Shown: piece by piece, positions 22,450-35,683 of the stretch
How the letters are laid out: each line of letters starts with the position of its first letter
How positions within the stretch are numbered: the first letter of the stretch is position 1
Origin: Opisthocomus hoazin
Taxonomy: Eukaryota; Chordata; Aves; Opisthocomiformes; Opisthocomidae
Assembly: GCF_030867145.1 (NCBI RefSeq)
Contig: NC_134419.1
Coordinates: forward strand, 72,349,403 to 72,413,402
DNA length: 64,000 bases
Direction of reading: 5' to 3'
The notes under the pieces: generated by a model
Told to the model about the DNA's origin: nothing
Seen by the model: the letters and a program-made list of their open reading frames with translations, nothing else
The model's database searches: none
Translations under genes and position numbers: made by a program

Positions 22450-25400
22450 ATGTGGATTATTGCATTTTATCTCCTTGGCACAGTAGCAGGTGAGACCCTA
22501 TATCTAAAAAAACTATCACTGGAAGGTGGATTCAGACAAAATAATCTAGACAAGATGATGACTAGTATTCTGCTTTACACTGAAGTTGTAGTATGATTTG
22601 TGGGTCATTGGATGACAATGTCTATTGCTGTGCATAGAACTAATGCCAAAATGCTCTGCTCTGTTTAGATTTTATCACTAAGGATACAAGGGACATAACT
22701 CTGTGATGAAAATTCATGGAGAAATTTAGAGTCATGTATCCTACTATCAGGACAGCACACGAGCTATGTTTATGTGACTGCTGTATACAAAGAATGGCTC
22801 AGCAACAGGGTGCTTAGCACAACAGACAGTGCTAAAACATGAAAGTTGAGCATAATAGAGCAAGAGACCTGTTTGATCTAGAAAAAGCAACTATACTGAA
22901 AGAAAGTATGACTTCATTCACAGTACAAGGTTACTGCATAGATATCCTTCATTCCTATGAGCAGAGACACCGTGCTTTGGAGCAGGAAGCCTGCAGGAGC
23001 AATTCTAACCAGCACTTCTTAAAAGAGGTGTTTGGGTTTTTTTGAAAAAAGAAGTTGAATTAATCCTTTACAAGCCTAGAAAATGGTGTTAAAATGGTGA
23101 CGGGGTCTTTACTTCGTTTATCCTCAAATCATTTAGCTCCACTTGTGTTACCTACTTCAGGCAATATCCATAAAGGAAACAAGTACGAATCTCATTTTCA
23201 GAATTAATCATAAAATGAAATCCTTGGTTTTCTGCTCTTCAGACAGGTGTAGTCTCAAATACATCATGGAGCATAAAAGCCCAATGCATAAACAAGTTGT
23301 TTCTTCTACTCTAGGTAAAGAAGTTTGCTACCCAAGGCTTGGCTGTTTCACAGATGACCCACCCTGGTCTGGGATCCCAGGGAGACTTCTGACAGGTTTG
23401 CCTGACTCTCCAGAACAGATGAACATCAGCTTCTCTCTCTACACCAGAGAAACAGGAAACAACTCACAGGTGACATTTATTTTTAACATCATGAACTGAC
23501 TAAAACTGCAAATGTATGTTAACTGGTCAAACAAGTCTATGTCAGTCATCACAGGCAAACAAGTCGGAATAAGAAGATAGTCTGAAGGCACAGTAATGAA
23601 TGTACTTTGGGGTAAAGGACAAAAAAGAATGTTGTCAATGTACTGTAGGACACAACAGCTTTCCTGGCATTTTCTTGCACAAGGATATGGGTTACAGCAG
23701 ATTATCTTCTGCATGCATTTAGATCTCTGAGGGAAGTTTTTGCATGCATTGTGTCTCTGACAGAAGCTGAAGACTCGTTCAAATAAACAGCCTTCCGACT
23801 ACTCAGATAGGAGAGCAAATAACGGCTGTCTTACAGGGAAGCTGAGCTAGGAGGATAATGTCACTTTTAAAAACAAAAGTCTGAAGAAGACTGATTTTAT
23901 GCAATTTCCAAACCCACATTCCACCTTGAAATCTGAGTGATTTTACACTCTTGCTTGTCTCTCTGCACTTTGAAAATAAGACAGAACTACTCCAGTTGCT
24001 TACACCCTGAAATACTGAGCAGAGCAATACGGAGGAACCTGTAGGATCAGGGGCTGGGACCACATCACTTCAGCAAATGCTTATGAAGCTGCTAAATCCC
24101 TTTCAGGCTCCCAAACCTAGTGTCTCCTGGGCTGTACAGGGATGTTTAGGATTCCTCTAGCATGAACTATGATGCCATCACTGACATTGCAGACATCACT
24201 GCTTACAGCAATCCTGGTTGCCACACTGAGAATCCAGCTCGGGCTCTGTAAGGGTGAGAAGCTAGACCTCCAATAAACTTTTACGATCTGCAGAGCAGGG
24301 ACTAGTGAGCACACACGATACATTCAGTAGCGGGTTACTTAGCACTTCTGTTGTTGATAAAATAAGTCAAAATATACCTTGCACTGCTTCCCAGCCACTA
24401 AACTTAAATGTATCTACGATCTAAGGCACAGCCCTCCCACACCCAGACTCTCTGAGCTCACATCACAGACCCTGTATTTGTCTGAAAACCATACAATCAG
24501 ATATCATTCTCAAAGAAAAAAAAATATAATTAAGCAGCTTACAGCAAAGTGTGAAGATCAGCTTCACCCCTGTTGCACACAGTTCTTATATAAAATTCTT
24601 TCAGCCCTTCTGGAGCAGCTAATGGCAAAAATGGGCATAGAAACATCATCTATCCACAAAAAAGAAACAAAAAAAAAACAAAGCAAAAGCTGTTGCTTAG
24701 ATGCAGAGCAGTACATTGAGGCCAAAGGTCAGGTCAGTAAAAGGGCAAGCTGAACCAGGAGATGCGGAGCTGGTGGGCTGCTCCCTGAAGGAACTTGTCC
24801 AACTCAGGACAACCAGCATGTGCGACACTTTGGCCCTTTTAGGTTGCTTCATATTCCACATAAGGGAGTTCTTCCTACATTAAGCACAATAGCTAGGAAC
24901 AGCAGAAACTACCTGGGCACAACTTCTTTGGAAACCATAGTGGAATTGAGTAAGGCAAGATACAGAGGTCCCCAAGTTCCAGAAATCACAGACTTTTTCA
25001 TTCAAAGTAGTCCCTTGAGTCCTAGAGAGGGGATGACCTAGCTGACTTTTTTTAAGAGTATGAATAGATAACACCTTTTTCTTTTTTTTTTTTAAACAGG
25101 TGATCTCAGCAATAAACTCCTCAACCATCCAAAACTCACATTTTTCCTCACGTAGGAAAACCTCCTTCATCATTCATGGATTTGGCAGCACTGGAAAAAA
25201 AGGCTGGGTGGTAGAAATGTGCTTGGTATGGGAGAGAATCCTTGATTTCCATCAGCAGTTGTAACTAATCTGTCAGTATCCTTTAGGCGCTAATATTCAC
25301 CTTCCATTTTTCAATTCATTAGGTAGCAGCAGATACCAACCAAGAAGTAAATGTCACAAAAGCCAAAATATTCCCACTCTGGAAGATGCGGCATAGTCAA

Positions 25401-28400
25401 GGCTTCTTGGTCCTCTCTGACGTTATGCTTCTCTAGAGAGTCTCCACCCTCAAACCCTGCAGATCAGATCAAACAGTAAACTGAACACAGATGCCCCCAG
25501 CCTCTACAACAGTGTCAGAATATCAGATTAGACATGCTGATTCACTGCTTTTCCCACCAAGAGCAACTGAGCCGTTCTGCAGTCAAACGGTCTTCTGGAG
25601 TTGTGAAGCTTAAGTTTCAGTCCACAAATACTATTCTGGTTCACAACTATTCAGTTCTTAAATAAAAAAAAAACAGACAAACAAACAAAAAACACAACAC
25701 ACAACTTTTTGTTTGATTCCAGACTGCAATGAAAAAAACATTTGTAGTATGAAATATGGAAGCTACCACAAAACCAGCAGAGTGTACTCTGTCAATGACA
25801 GCTTTGGCTCTGAAAGATAAGCAAAATCTACTCTAGTTTCTGTTTCTTCCACGCTGGTAGAGAAAAAGACAAGCTAGAAAAAGACCACCACTGAATACTA
25901 AGGCCCAGATCTGCAGCATTGTTTTTGTTCATAAATCTTTTGACAACTTTTAATGTAGAATATTAAATTTCTAATTTTTTCAGTTGAAAAGAAACAGCAA
26001 TTCTATCTGCCTCTCGACACTACAAACATATGCTGCCTACAGGAGAGGAGAGAGTCCAGGATCCAATGCACTATCGCTTCAAGCTTCTGTTTTCCTTTCC
26101 TTCAGCTGTTTATCGTGGATTAATTTTTATTTCCATCTCTTCTTCTTTCTCAAACCTTAAGTGAGTCTTAGTCACAGAAAGCTACAACTGCAGACTTTAG
26201 TACATGATCCTTCCAGTGGAACAATCACTGATCTCTGCAAGACTGTGACCAGTACCAAAGTGACCCACGCATAAGCTTTCTTTGCTGAAATAGAAACTTT
26301 CTACTCTACTCCATACTTCTCTGTTCTGACATGACTTTCTCAGTTTTAAAGGCACTTGGTAAATAGTCTACTTCCTATGTTATGCAGTCAACCTACCAAC
26401 ACCCTGCATAGAAAGTCACATACTGCACATAGAAACTACTGTGCAGTGGTGTGGCTTTTCCAAATTATCTCAAATATATAAACAAGTGGCTTATGAAGTA
26501 AAATATTTTTATTAAGGTCTTTTATAATTGATGAATGGCTTATTATTTTCTGTTTTCTAAGAAGATGCATGTTTCGGTGTGGTATGGGCTACAGTGAAGT
26601 GTCCCATTTAGTAAAGTGAGAAATTCCATTATTACCTTTTAATGTTCATTCTGGTTTAAGTTGAATCTCGGTTTGTTATTTTATTTCCTGAAATACTTTG
26701 CTTTCTGTGTTCCCACATCAGCTTTTACTGGAAGTGGAAAATATCAACTGCGTTGCTGTTGATTGGAAAGAAGGTGCAAAAGGCACCTACGTCAGTGCAG
26801 TGAACAACATCCGTGTGATTGGGGCTGAGCTTGCTTATCTCCTGGAAATTTTGCAGGTAAAAGACGTAGCTTTACTACCTACAGTTCGGAAGTGGATGTA
26901 GTGGGATTGTGATGCTGTTGCTTTAATTTTGAACCTTGTCCAGTATGGTCAACCAGTGCTTCAGGAAGAGCTGTACAATGCATGCTGTTGAGATCCAGCT
27001 GATGATACTAATTATCAACTCTGTAAGGACTTCTCACATCCACAAAAGACGCAAACTAAGCTAATGTGCTTGAAAAGATGTGCCAATTAATAAAAGACCA
27101 GTAGGTGGCAACATTTCCATATGATTATACAGGCAAGAAGGCACTCAATGGAAATGCGGCAACGCCTACGAGTTCAGTGCTTACAGTTTCGCTGGCATTA
27201 TATACCTGTGCCAGCAGTAAATTAGTATCCCAGCTTGGCACCACTGAAACGAGCAGGAGCTGATTCACTCGATAGTGCCATACTTGCTGTCTACAGGCAC
27301 AATAAACTGTTCAGTTGCCTTCTAGTTGTCAACTTCACGTTTCTGAAGGCAAGCGTTCATATTTACGCATGCAGCGCACAACTGCTCCGTTGCAAAGCTT
27401 AAGAGCGTCAGCATTTCCCACTGATTTCATAAAGACTTATGAGTACTTAGAGCTGGTGAAAATCAGAACCCTGCCTGGCTACAGCCTTGATCCTGGTCAG
27501 TATGTGTTCATCTTAAAGTGCTGCAAGAGATGGTTCAGAGCCCACAAGGCAAAATGCCAGCTTTGCGAGCACCTGAGTATCAAAGGGCACATCCCCAGAA
27601 CCTTCTGAGGAACAATCTACCCTTTCTACCTAAGAAACTCGTATCTAGCCTCACACATTTGGTTCTGTCTCTTTCTTCTTCATGTGTAAATCCCAGGTCA
27701 GATGTAGATAGGTTCAGTTTCTCATTTAATATCTCTATTACTACACAATTTGCAGTCTAGGCCTCTTTCTTCCATTACAGAAATGCATAAATGGTCCTTA
27801 GACTTTCTTTTCTTTTCCCCAATTTACAGAATCCTGGAGTTTGACCTTAAGAAAAGTCAAGCTGCTTTGTAAATAGAGGTAGTGCAGTAAAACATGTTCA
27901 GAGGAATGTGCTGTCTAAAACTAAAGGCATACAGGCCAAAAGTACAAATATGCTTTATTTTGGTACACACGTTACAAAACCAAAACAAACTTATGTTAAA
28001 TCTTCAAGCAGTTAGCAACGAACCCTCGTTGTCTTTGGTCTTTACAAAACTCAGCCAATCCCTGGATGAAATGCGACCCCTGCATGCAGCCTACACGTTG
28101 AATAATGTCCATTGCAAACTTCAATGCATGTGTAATACAGCAGCAGCGCAGGTCTTGTGCAGGTGACACTTGGCAAAGAGGAGAATGAATGTCACCCCAT
28201 CTGAGCTTGTCAGTGAAAGATTATTGAGTGATATGATCACACATTCTAAGCAGACACATGGAGAACAGACGTGATAAAAAAGGGTTCTACAGTAGAGTAA
28301 ATAAATAAAAAATAAGATCATTTTGATGGAAGTGGAAGAAAAGAAGGTTATCAGGAGTAGTCAGCATGGATTCACCAAGGGGAAATCATGCCTGACCAAT

Positions 28401-31400
28401 CTGATAGCTTTCTACGATGACATGACTGGCTGGATAGATGGAGGGAAAGCCGTGGATGTTGTCTACCTTACTTCAGCAAGGCTTTCGACACAGTCTCCCA
28501 TGATATCCTCCTAGGGAAGCTGAGGAAGTGTGGGCTGGATGAGTGGTCGGTGAAGTGGATAGAGAACTGGCTGAATGGCAGAACTCAGAGGGTTGTCATC
28601 AGTGGCTCTGAGTCTAGTTGGAGGCTGGTAACAAGTGGTGTCCCCCAGGGGTCAGTACTGGGCCCAATCTTGTTTAACTTCTTCATCAACGACCTGGATG
28701 AAGAGTTAGAATGTACCCTCAGCAAGTTTGCTGATGACACCAAACTGGGTGGTGTGGTAGATACACCAGAAGGCTGTGCTGCCATTCAGCGTGACCTGGA
28801 TAGGCTGGAAAGCTGGGCAGAGAGGAACCTGATGAGGTTCAACAAAGGCAAATGCAGGGTCCTGCACCTGGGGAGGAACAACCTCATGCACCAGTACAGG
28901 CTTGGGGTGGACCTGCTGGAGAGCAGCTCTGTGGAGAGGGACCTGGGCGTCCTGGTGGACGACAGGTTAACCATGAGCCAGCAGTGTGCCCTGGCTGCCA
29001 AGAAAGCCAATGGGATCCTGGGGTGCATCAAGAAGAGTGTGGCCAGCAGGACAAGGGAGGTTCTCCTTCCCCTCTACACTGCCCTAGTGAGGCCTCATCT
29101 GGAATACTGTGTCCAGTTCTGGGCTCCCCAGTTCAAGAAAGATGAAGAGCTACTGGAGAGAGTCCAGCGGAGGGCTACGAGGATGACGAGGGGACTGGAA
29201 CATCTCCCCTACGAGGAGAGGTTGAGGGAACTGGGCTTGTTCAGCCTGAAGAAGAGAAGGCTGCGAGGGGACCTAATAAATGCTTACAAATATCTGAAGG
29301 GTGGGTGTCAGGAGGATGGGGCCAAGCTCTTTTCAGTGGTGCCCAGTGACAGGACAAGGGGCAATGGGCACAAACTGAGGCACAGGAAGTTCTGTCTGAA
29401 CATGAGGAAGAACTTCTTCCCTCTGAGGGTGACGGAGCACTGGAACAGGCTGCCCAGGGAGGTTGTGGAGTCTCCTTCTCTGGAGATATTCAAGACCCGC
29501 CTGGACAAGGTGCTGTGCAGCTTGCTGTAGGTGACTCTGCTTCGGCAGGAGGGTTGGACTAGATGACCCACAGAGGTCCCTTCCAACCCCTACTATTCTG
29601 TGATCCTGTGATTAGGGATTGATCCAAATGAGAAAGAAGTGTCACATTTTGTCACCAAGGGTAACTGAGTACAGTACCCACATGCCAACACTACAACAGC
29701 GAATCCATCATCACTAGGCATTTAAAATTCTAGACTGGATCATTAGCTATCAAGTCTTAGAGTAATTTATACAATAATTAATCCAATGAACTTACACCCT
29801 GTTTGCTATGCAGGAAGTCAGTCTAGATGTTCCCAAAGGCCCATAATGCAATACACCCTCTTTGCTTGCTACTTAACGCCTGTGTTCTTGCCTCCCACCA
29901 CCACCACTTTAACGACCAGAAAACCCTCAGCTACTCCCCTTCCGAAATCCATTTAATCGGCCACAGTCTGGGAGCACATACTGCCGGAGAGGCGGGAAGA
30001 AGGATCCGAGGCATCAGACGGATAACAGGTAGGCTGTTCACAGAGGTGCACAGCTAACGTAACACATTTCTATAGGAAAGAAAGCTGCCACACACCAGTC
30101 TGTAGACTGGAATTAAGTTACCGGCAGTGCTGGAGACATCTCGCACAACCGCAGATAAGCTTTATGCTTCTCAGAAACAAGGGCAATTACTACATCTTCT
30201 TTCTCTAGTTAGGTTTAAAACTCTTCAGTGGAAGGACAAACATTGTTAACATGTTTGTAACATTACTGTCATTCACTGGGTTAAATCAAGCCCTGCACAA
30301 ACATTAAGCAAGATATCAGGAATCCTTGGTTTTTCCTATTTGTAAAGATTTATGGGCCAGTAATAAGCCCACAGGTAATAAAATGCCTCCTTCATAGTAA
30401 CATGATGCCATAGTCTATTGGAAAATATTTTATTTCTGTTGGAATAAGTTTGCAGAAATGTTCACAAAACCATATTACTGCACATTTTTTTCAGTTAAGC
30501 TTAGATTCTCATCATTATTATTAAATACACCTCTTGCAATACTGAATATCTAAGTTAGCAAAAGACACATGAACACATGCAACACTCCTCTTCCTCTCCC
30601 AACCAATAAATGTGGGTTTGGTTTTTTTTTAGGCTTAGACCCTGCTGGGCCCTATTTTGAAGGTACTCCTGCCGAGGTGAGGCTGGATCCTTCAGATGCA
30701 AACTTTGTTGATGTTATTCACAGCAACGCTGCTCACTTTCCTGCCGTAGGTAAGTGTTCACATGCAAGTAGATATCTGCAGGGACAGACATGTCACCAAG
30801 ACACTGACATCGTCACATGTGTATCTCAGGGCTTGGAATGTATAACACCACTGGTCACCTGGACTTCTACCCCAATGGAGGAACTGTGATGCCTGGATGC
30901 ACCAACTTAATTCCAGAGGTGAAACAAAACAATTTTGAACTTATTGCAGGTAAACATAAATTCCCAACATGCATAGTACTGTATTTTTGTTCAATCCTGA
31001 AGTGTGAGCTGTAAGAGTAACTGTCCGTTTTGGAGAAAACGGCAAAACAAATTGATTTTTGCCTATTTATTCATATATTAGAAAAGGAAATAAGAAACAA
31101 CAAAGGCTGGATCAGAACAGTGCACCCCAGGGAACACTGTAGGGAAAGGAGGTCTAATACAGGCCTAAGCTTTGCTTCTGTAATTTGAAATTGGACATGC
31201 AGAACACAGAAAGGCAGGGGACAGTGAGTCTGTGAGTCCAACAACCCCAGCAGGAGGTTTTCCAGGCTGAGCTAGGCCAGGGTCATGACCAAACCAGCAG
31301 CATGACTCCACCATCAGTTTCTTTCAGATGCTGCAAAGAGCATCTGACAGCCATAGGGCATGAAGAAGGCAAAGGCACTCAGCATTTGCAGGGACTGTAC

Positions 31401-34400
31401 ACGCCTCATCTCTCCACCTGAGACTTCTCTCTCTTCACAGGCTTTGGAGAGGTTGGCAGAAGGCTGGTGGATTCTCCTCGCTCTATTAAGCCTTTTAAAA
31501 CTGTGACTAATACAAGATATGGCAGCAAGATGACATGTGTATATATACACATGGCTGTCTTCTTAAAAGGGACTATTACACCATAGCAGACCAATGCATC
31601 TCATTTGAAATCTTGGGGTAAACGGCACACAGTTCCTCGGACAAAACACAGACAAAACAGTAACTTTTACTGCAACTAGAAATGTGCAAATTCAGATGAA
31701 AAATGATTACAAGACCACGCTGCTGTTCTGTTGCCTGCCTTGGTTGTTTCCATGGTGAGGTAACTCTTGGACAGGAGAACAGGAAGTTATTTCATGGATG
31801 CTCATAAACTTTGTTCCAACAGACATTACAGTCTTTGGGGGATGCCATCACTCACGCAGCCATGAGTTTTATTTTGAAAGCATTCTCTATCCCACCGGAT
31901 ACCTTGCATATTCCTGTACATCATACAAATCCTTTGATGAAGTAAGTATATCAGCCCCGGAATGGGTGAACCATAAAGAAAATAATCCAGGTCTCTGCAC
32001 TCACGATAGGTCCTGCTACGTGCTCAGAGCACTTGGGTGATGGTGGTTGTGCTCTCACAATGTGGTTTGGCAGGAGGAAGCACAGCACACAGTGGCTCCA
32101 TCAGCTGTTCCGCTCCAGAAAATTAATCCCGAGGCACAGATGATATCACCAAATAGCACAAAATTACACCCTGTACAATTCTCACCCATAACCTCTAAGC
32201 AAAGAGCACATAGGTTAGATGTATCTACCCTGCTAATTTCTGGCTGGAAAAATAGACATTTGGAGCCTCCAACATCATTGACTTCTCTCTGATTTACACT
32301 GGACACTCACAGGAGCACCTCATGTACTTATGAATGAGTTTGTTTGGGGTTTTTTTGCCCCTCCTTATTGCGTTGCAAAGTGGACATAGGCAAGTTCCCC
32401 TCTACTGGGAGGTTAAAATTGGCTTATATTTTGTCCTAGACTCTAAGTGAAAAATATTTGAACTAGGGAGTTTCAGACCATCATCCACACATGTATTAAA
32501 CCTGCTCGTTCTACACCTGCTTGGTGTGCATGGGTGCAGAAGCCATTATCTGAAACAAGTTTATCAGGTTTTGGTTTGAAGATATGTCAACATAAAGCAC
32601 TGCCGCAGGTTTGCAAGATCAGAATAGCATCTGGAGCCCGACTTTTGTTAGAGTTATGATGAAAAAAATACTCCTCATTAACTGATGCTCTTCTTTTTCC
32701 TAGGGAAACTGCTTCCCATGTCCCCAGGAGGGATGTCCAATGATGGGGCACCATGCTGACATATTCCCAGCTAAATTGGAGAGGGTAGACCAAAAATTTT
32801 TTTTAAATACAGCAGCAGACCCACCTTTTGCTAGTAAGTGGAGGAGGTTTGTTACAGCTGATTGCATGTTTGAAAAATGATTGCCTTGACATGATTTACA
32901 GCCATGCACTTCTGTTGCTTCTTTAAACAAGTGCTAACATCTCTGACAAAAAAAAAATACTACATTATCAAAATTCAAGCTCACCGAGTCTTTCATTTGC
33001 CAACACAAATGAATTCCAATTAGGAAAAAAGAACTTTTCAGTACACTCGCATTTTTAGATCTCTCATATCAATGACAACCTAGTTTTATTTTGCTTTTCT
33101 TTATGCAGCTTGGAGACAAAAAGTGTTTATCAAACTATCTGGTGTAAAGAAAATAAGAGGGGACATAAACCTAGTTTTCCATGGCACAGAGAATATAAAA
33201 AAAGAATATAAAATTGCCAGGTAAGATTAATATTTCTCTATAGCATTTAATGCTGTGAACCTTGATTTTATGCATTTTCCATGTATTTAAGCAGTGCAAA
33301 CACTTAATCTGTGTTGTGGATGTTCTACTCAACCTCAGCTATGAAAAAACGTTATCCCATAGATAACACCTGAGGGCACATGGATGGTTGCAAAAGGGAA
33401 ATGGAAGTCACTTCCTTTCCACAAATCATGTGCTTTTTACAATAAATTAGGAATGCAGTTTGACAGGAGAAGTGCTGTTTCTCTGAGTTGCTCCTAAAAA
33501 AAAAAAATTACACCTCTGGAATGCACATAATTCCTGGAGCGCTCGCCCGTTACATACATCTGTTGGCACTCCCGCTCCCACGTTAGCAAGGCATCACGCG
33601 TGGTGGCACGCTCACTCCACTTGCTGACAAGACTCTCTGCTCTGCCAGTGGCTTGCTGCACGATCTCATGCGAGGCAATCCTGTGCCTAGGCTTATCAAA
33701 TTTGCAAAGTGGATGCCTCCTTCCTCACTAGGACATATTAACAGCCATCACTACTATATTAATGGCACGTCTATATGGTCTGGCCAGTGAGCTTTATTGA
33801 CAGCTTGTGTCATCTCCCACTGACTACCAAAATAGCAGTGCTCACTGTCTTCTGTACCTGCTCTGAAACAAGTGCTTCCACGTGTTCTCCCACCATCCTC
33901 TGTGCACGTGCAGACCAAAGCCCCACAGAAGTTCCCAGCTCATCCATAAAATCCTCCCTGAAAACCTCACCTGGAGCTCTCCCTGCAAATCTCAGCACAG
34001 CTGGGCACTGGAGGCAGCCCCAGCCTCAGCATTACCATCTCCCGGTGGTCTCCTGCCACATGCACATTTGAAGTTTTCAGTACTGTTTTTCCAAGTTCTC
34101 CCTGTTCAGGGCATAATACCCCAGCGTTCTGCTCCAATGTCCTGTGCTGCTGCAAAGAGCAGCAAAAGCACAAATTTCCATTGTAACCAAGGGGGAAAAC
34201 TAAGTATTGTGGAGAACATGCTTTAGTTCAGCAGTCTCTGAACTGTTAAACTCTGCATTGCTGTCTTCATTCTACTTGCAGTGGAATCCTCTCTCAAGAC
34301 CAAGTTTATACAAAATACCTTGATGTTGAAATTAACCCAAAAAATACTAAAAAAATTGAATTTCTCTGGAATAAATCCGTATTTACTCTGCTCTGGGCAA

Positions 34401-35601
34401 GACTGGGAGCAGAAACAGTCAATATAATTCATGGAGGAGATGGACGTAGGTAAGTGTATCCCTTTTACAGGTCGAAAGGAAAGGGAAAATAGTGCAAAAA
34501 CTCTGGGAGACATTGAAAAATGGTCTTAATAAATTGGACACATGGTTTGCAATCAACAATGTGAATTTCAGCTACGACAAGGATAAGCTATTACGCTTGG
34601 GACAGAAGATCAAATGTTAGAGTACAAATCAGGGAATAACTGTCTGGAAAGGAATACAGCAGTGAATGATTTGGCATGTATACTGTTTTACCACAGCAAA
34701 ACAATTACAAACCAAGATGAAGCAAGTCTCATTCCTAGGTGCATTACCAGGAGTATTGTAGAGACGATCCAGGGAGTAATTATCCTAATTTGAATAATTG
34801 GGGTAAGGCTGTAACCAGAAGCAGGGTCATTTTGAAGTTTGGAGAGTATACTTCAGAAACAACATGCACAGACCGAAATCTGGAAAAACAGCAAATGAGA
34901 TTTAGAAAAAAACTTGATCTGTGTAAAGCAGCTGAAGGAAACGTGTTTCTCAATAAAAAAAAAAAGCCTGGAGAAGAGCATAAAGACACAGACATAAGCT
35001 GTCTGTGAAGGGTTACAGTTACCTATTCCACATATCCACCAGGTGTAGGTCGAGGTTTAATTGATGTATTTTACAACAGAAGAAATATCGGCTAGAAATT
35101 AGGAAAAAAACCTTCCTTTTAGTTTGGCATTGGCATGGACTATTCAGAGAAGCTGATGAAATCCCTTTCAGTGTGACCTCCTAAAAAAAAAAAAAGCTGC
35201 AAATCTTTGATCAGACCAATCTAGTTAAGCAGCTAGCCTAAATAAAGAAAGCTTAAGAAGACGCCTTTGTATCTAGAGATCTATATTTGTGAATCTATAA
35301 ATTACTTTTATTCATGTATTGAAACATAAATTTTACAGCTGGTCCTCAAAAGAAGGAAATTCACCTTGTTACTCTTATATGCAGATACTGATATTCTGTA
35401 CAGCAGGCTTTTAGGAAGGCTTAAATGGGATTATGGATTGAACTAACAACCCTCAAAGTGACAGATGACAACCTTTCATATTTCTTTGGGGCAAATTAGA
35501 TAAATAAATCTTGATTCAAGTATTTTCTTCTTCCCAGGTCAACTTTTTGTGGCCGTGGAACTGTGAGATATGGAGTTCCCCAGTTACTTACACCTTGCTA
35601 G
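22450..35601 (+). CDS. PNLIPRP3: Pancreatic lipase-related protein 3-like secreted lipase, complete, 12 coding exons
   Basis: Coding exons: 22450-22489, 23315-23469, 25100-25225, 26722-26856, 29920-30028, 30633-30749, 30830-30949, 31823-31941, 32704-32833, 33109-33220, 34282-34449, 35538-35601. All introns are GT-AG; the joined frame is open for 464 codons. A hydrophobic signal peptide ([13 protein letters not shown]) precedes GKEVC. The alpha/beta-hydrolase domain has nucleophile Ser168 in GHSLG, Asp191 in GLDPAGP and His277 in CHHSRS. A PLAT domain follows from about residue 350. The 12 cysteines of the six family disulfides are kept. The lid (Cys251-Cys275) has family length but a divergent sequence. 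Ala and Pro after the catalytic Asp are of the active type, unlike inactive PNLIPRP1. N-X-S/T sites occur at 50, 62, 71 and 233. PNLIPRP3 is preferred for the lid, the GNCF...EGCPMMGH block and its position before a PNLIP-like gene. Family 0.97, orthology about 0.6. The ATG directly follows an acceptor, so a noncoding first exon probably lies upstream. Confidence 0.93.
28331..29612 (+). mobile_element. 5'-truncated CR1 in intron 4 of the PNLIPRP3-like gene
   Basis: This is a sense-strand CR1 retaining the ORF2 region from [14 protein letters not shown] to [13 protein letters not shown] (stop at 29528-29530) and the 3' end with ATTCTGTG and ATCCTGTG octamers at 29595-29610. FADDT is at 28727-28741. 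A small deletion near 28470 replaces the YLDFSKAFD codons and shifts the frame, so the first catalytic Asp motif is lost. The 326-residue open frame from 28550 differs from the full-length minus-strand copy at only 14 positions. Confidence 0.92.
34510..35170 (+). mobile_element. Strongly degraded CR1-like fragment in intron 11
   Basis: Sense-strand similarity to the CR1 ORF2 C-terminal half is visible only as scattered blocks: a segment like the [15 protein letters not shown] coding region near 34738-34790, and an end resembling 'ctagaaattaggaaaaaa...' near 35090-35165. It has many indels. This is an old insertion, and the boundaries are approximate. Confidence 0.5.
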
Positions 35602-35683
35602 AGGTCACTGGGTACACCTGTTCTGTACACGGCAGCTGAGCAAACCATCAGTCGTGCCCATGGGGATGTTGGTACACAAGGCT

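Larger units (their letters stand above)
22490..35537 (+). other. Introns of the PNLIPRP3-like gene
   Basis: The eleven introns are about 825, 1630, 1496, 3063, 604, 80, 873, 762, 275, 1061 and 1088 nt. Intron 4 is enlarged by a 1.28-kb sense CR1, and intron 11 holds a degraded CR1. The others show no gene, RNA or recognisable repeat beyond short A or T runs. Confidence 0.8.
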
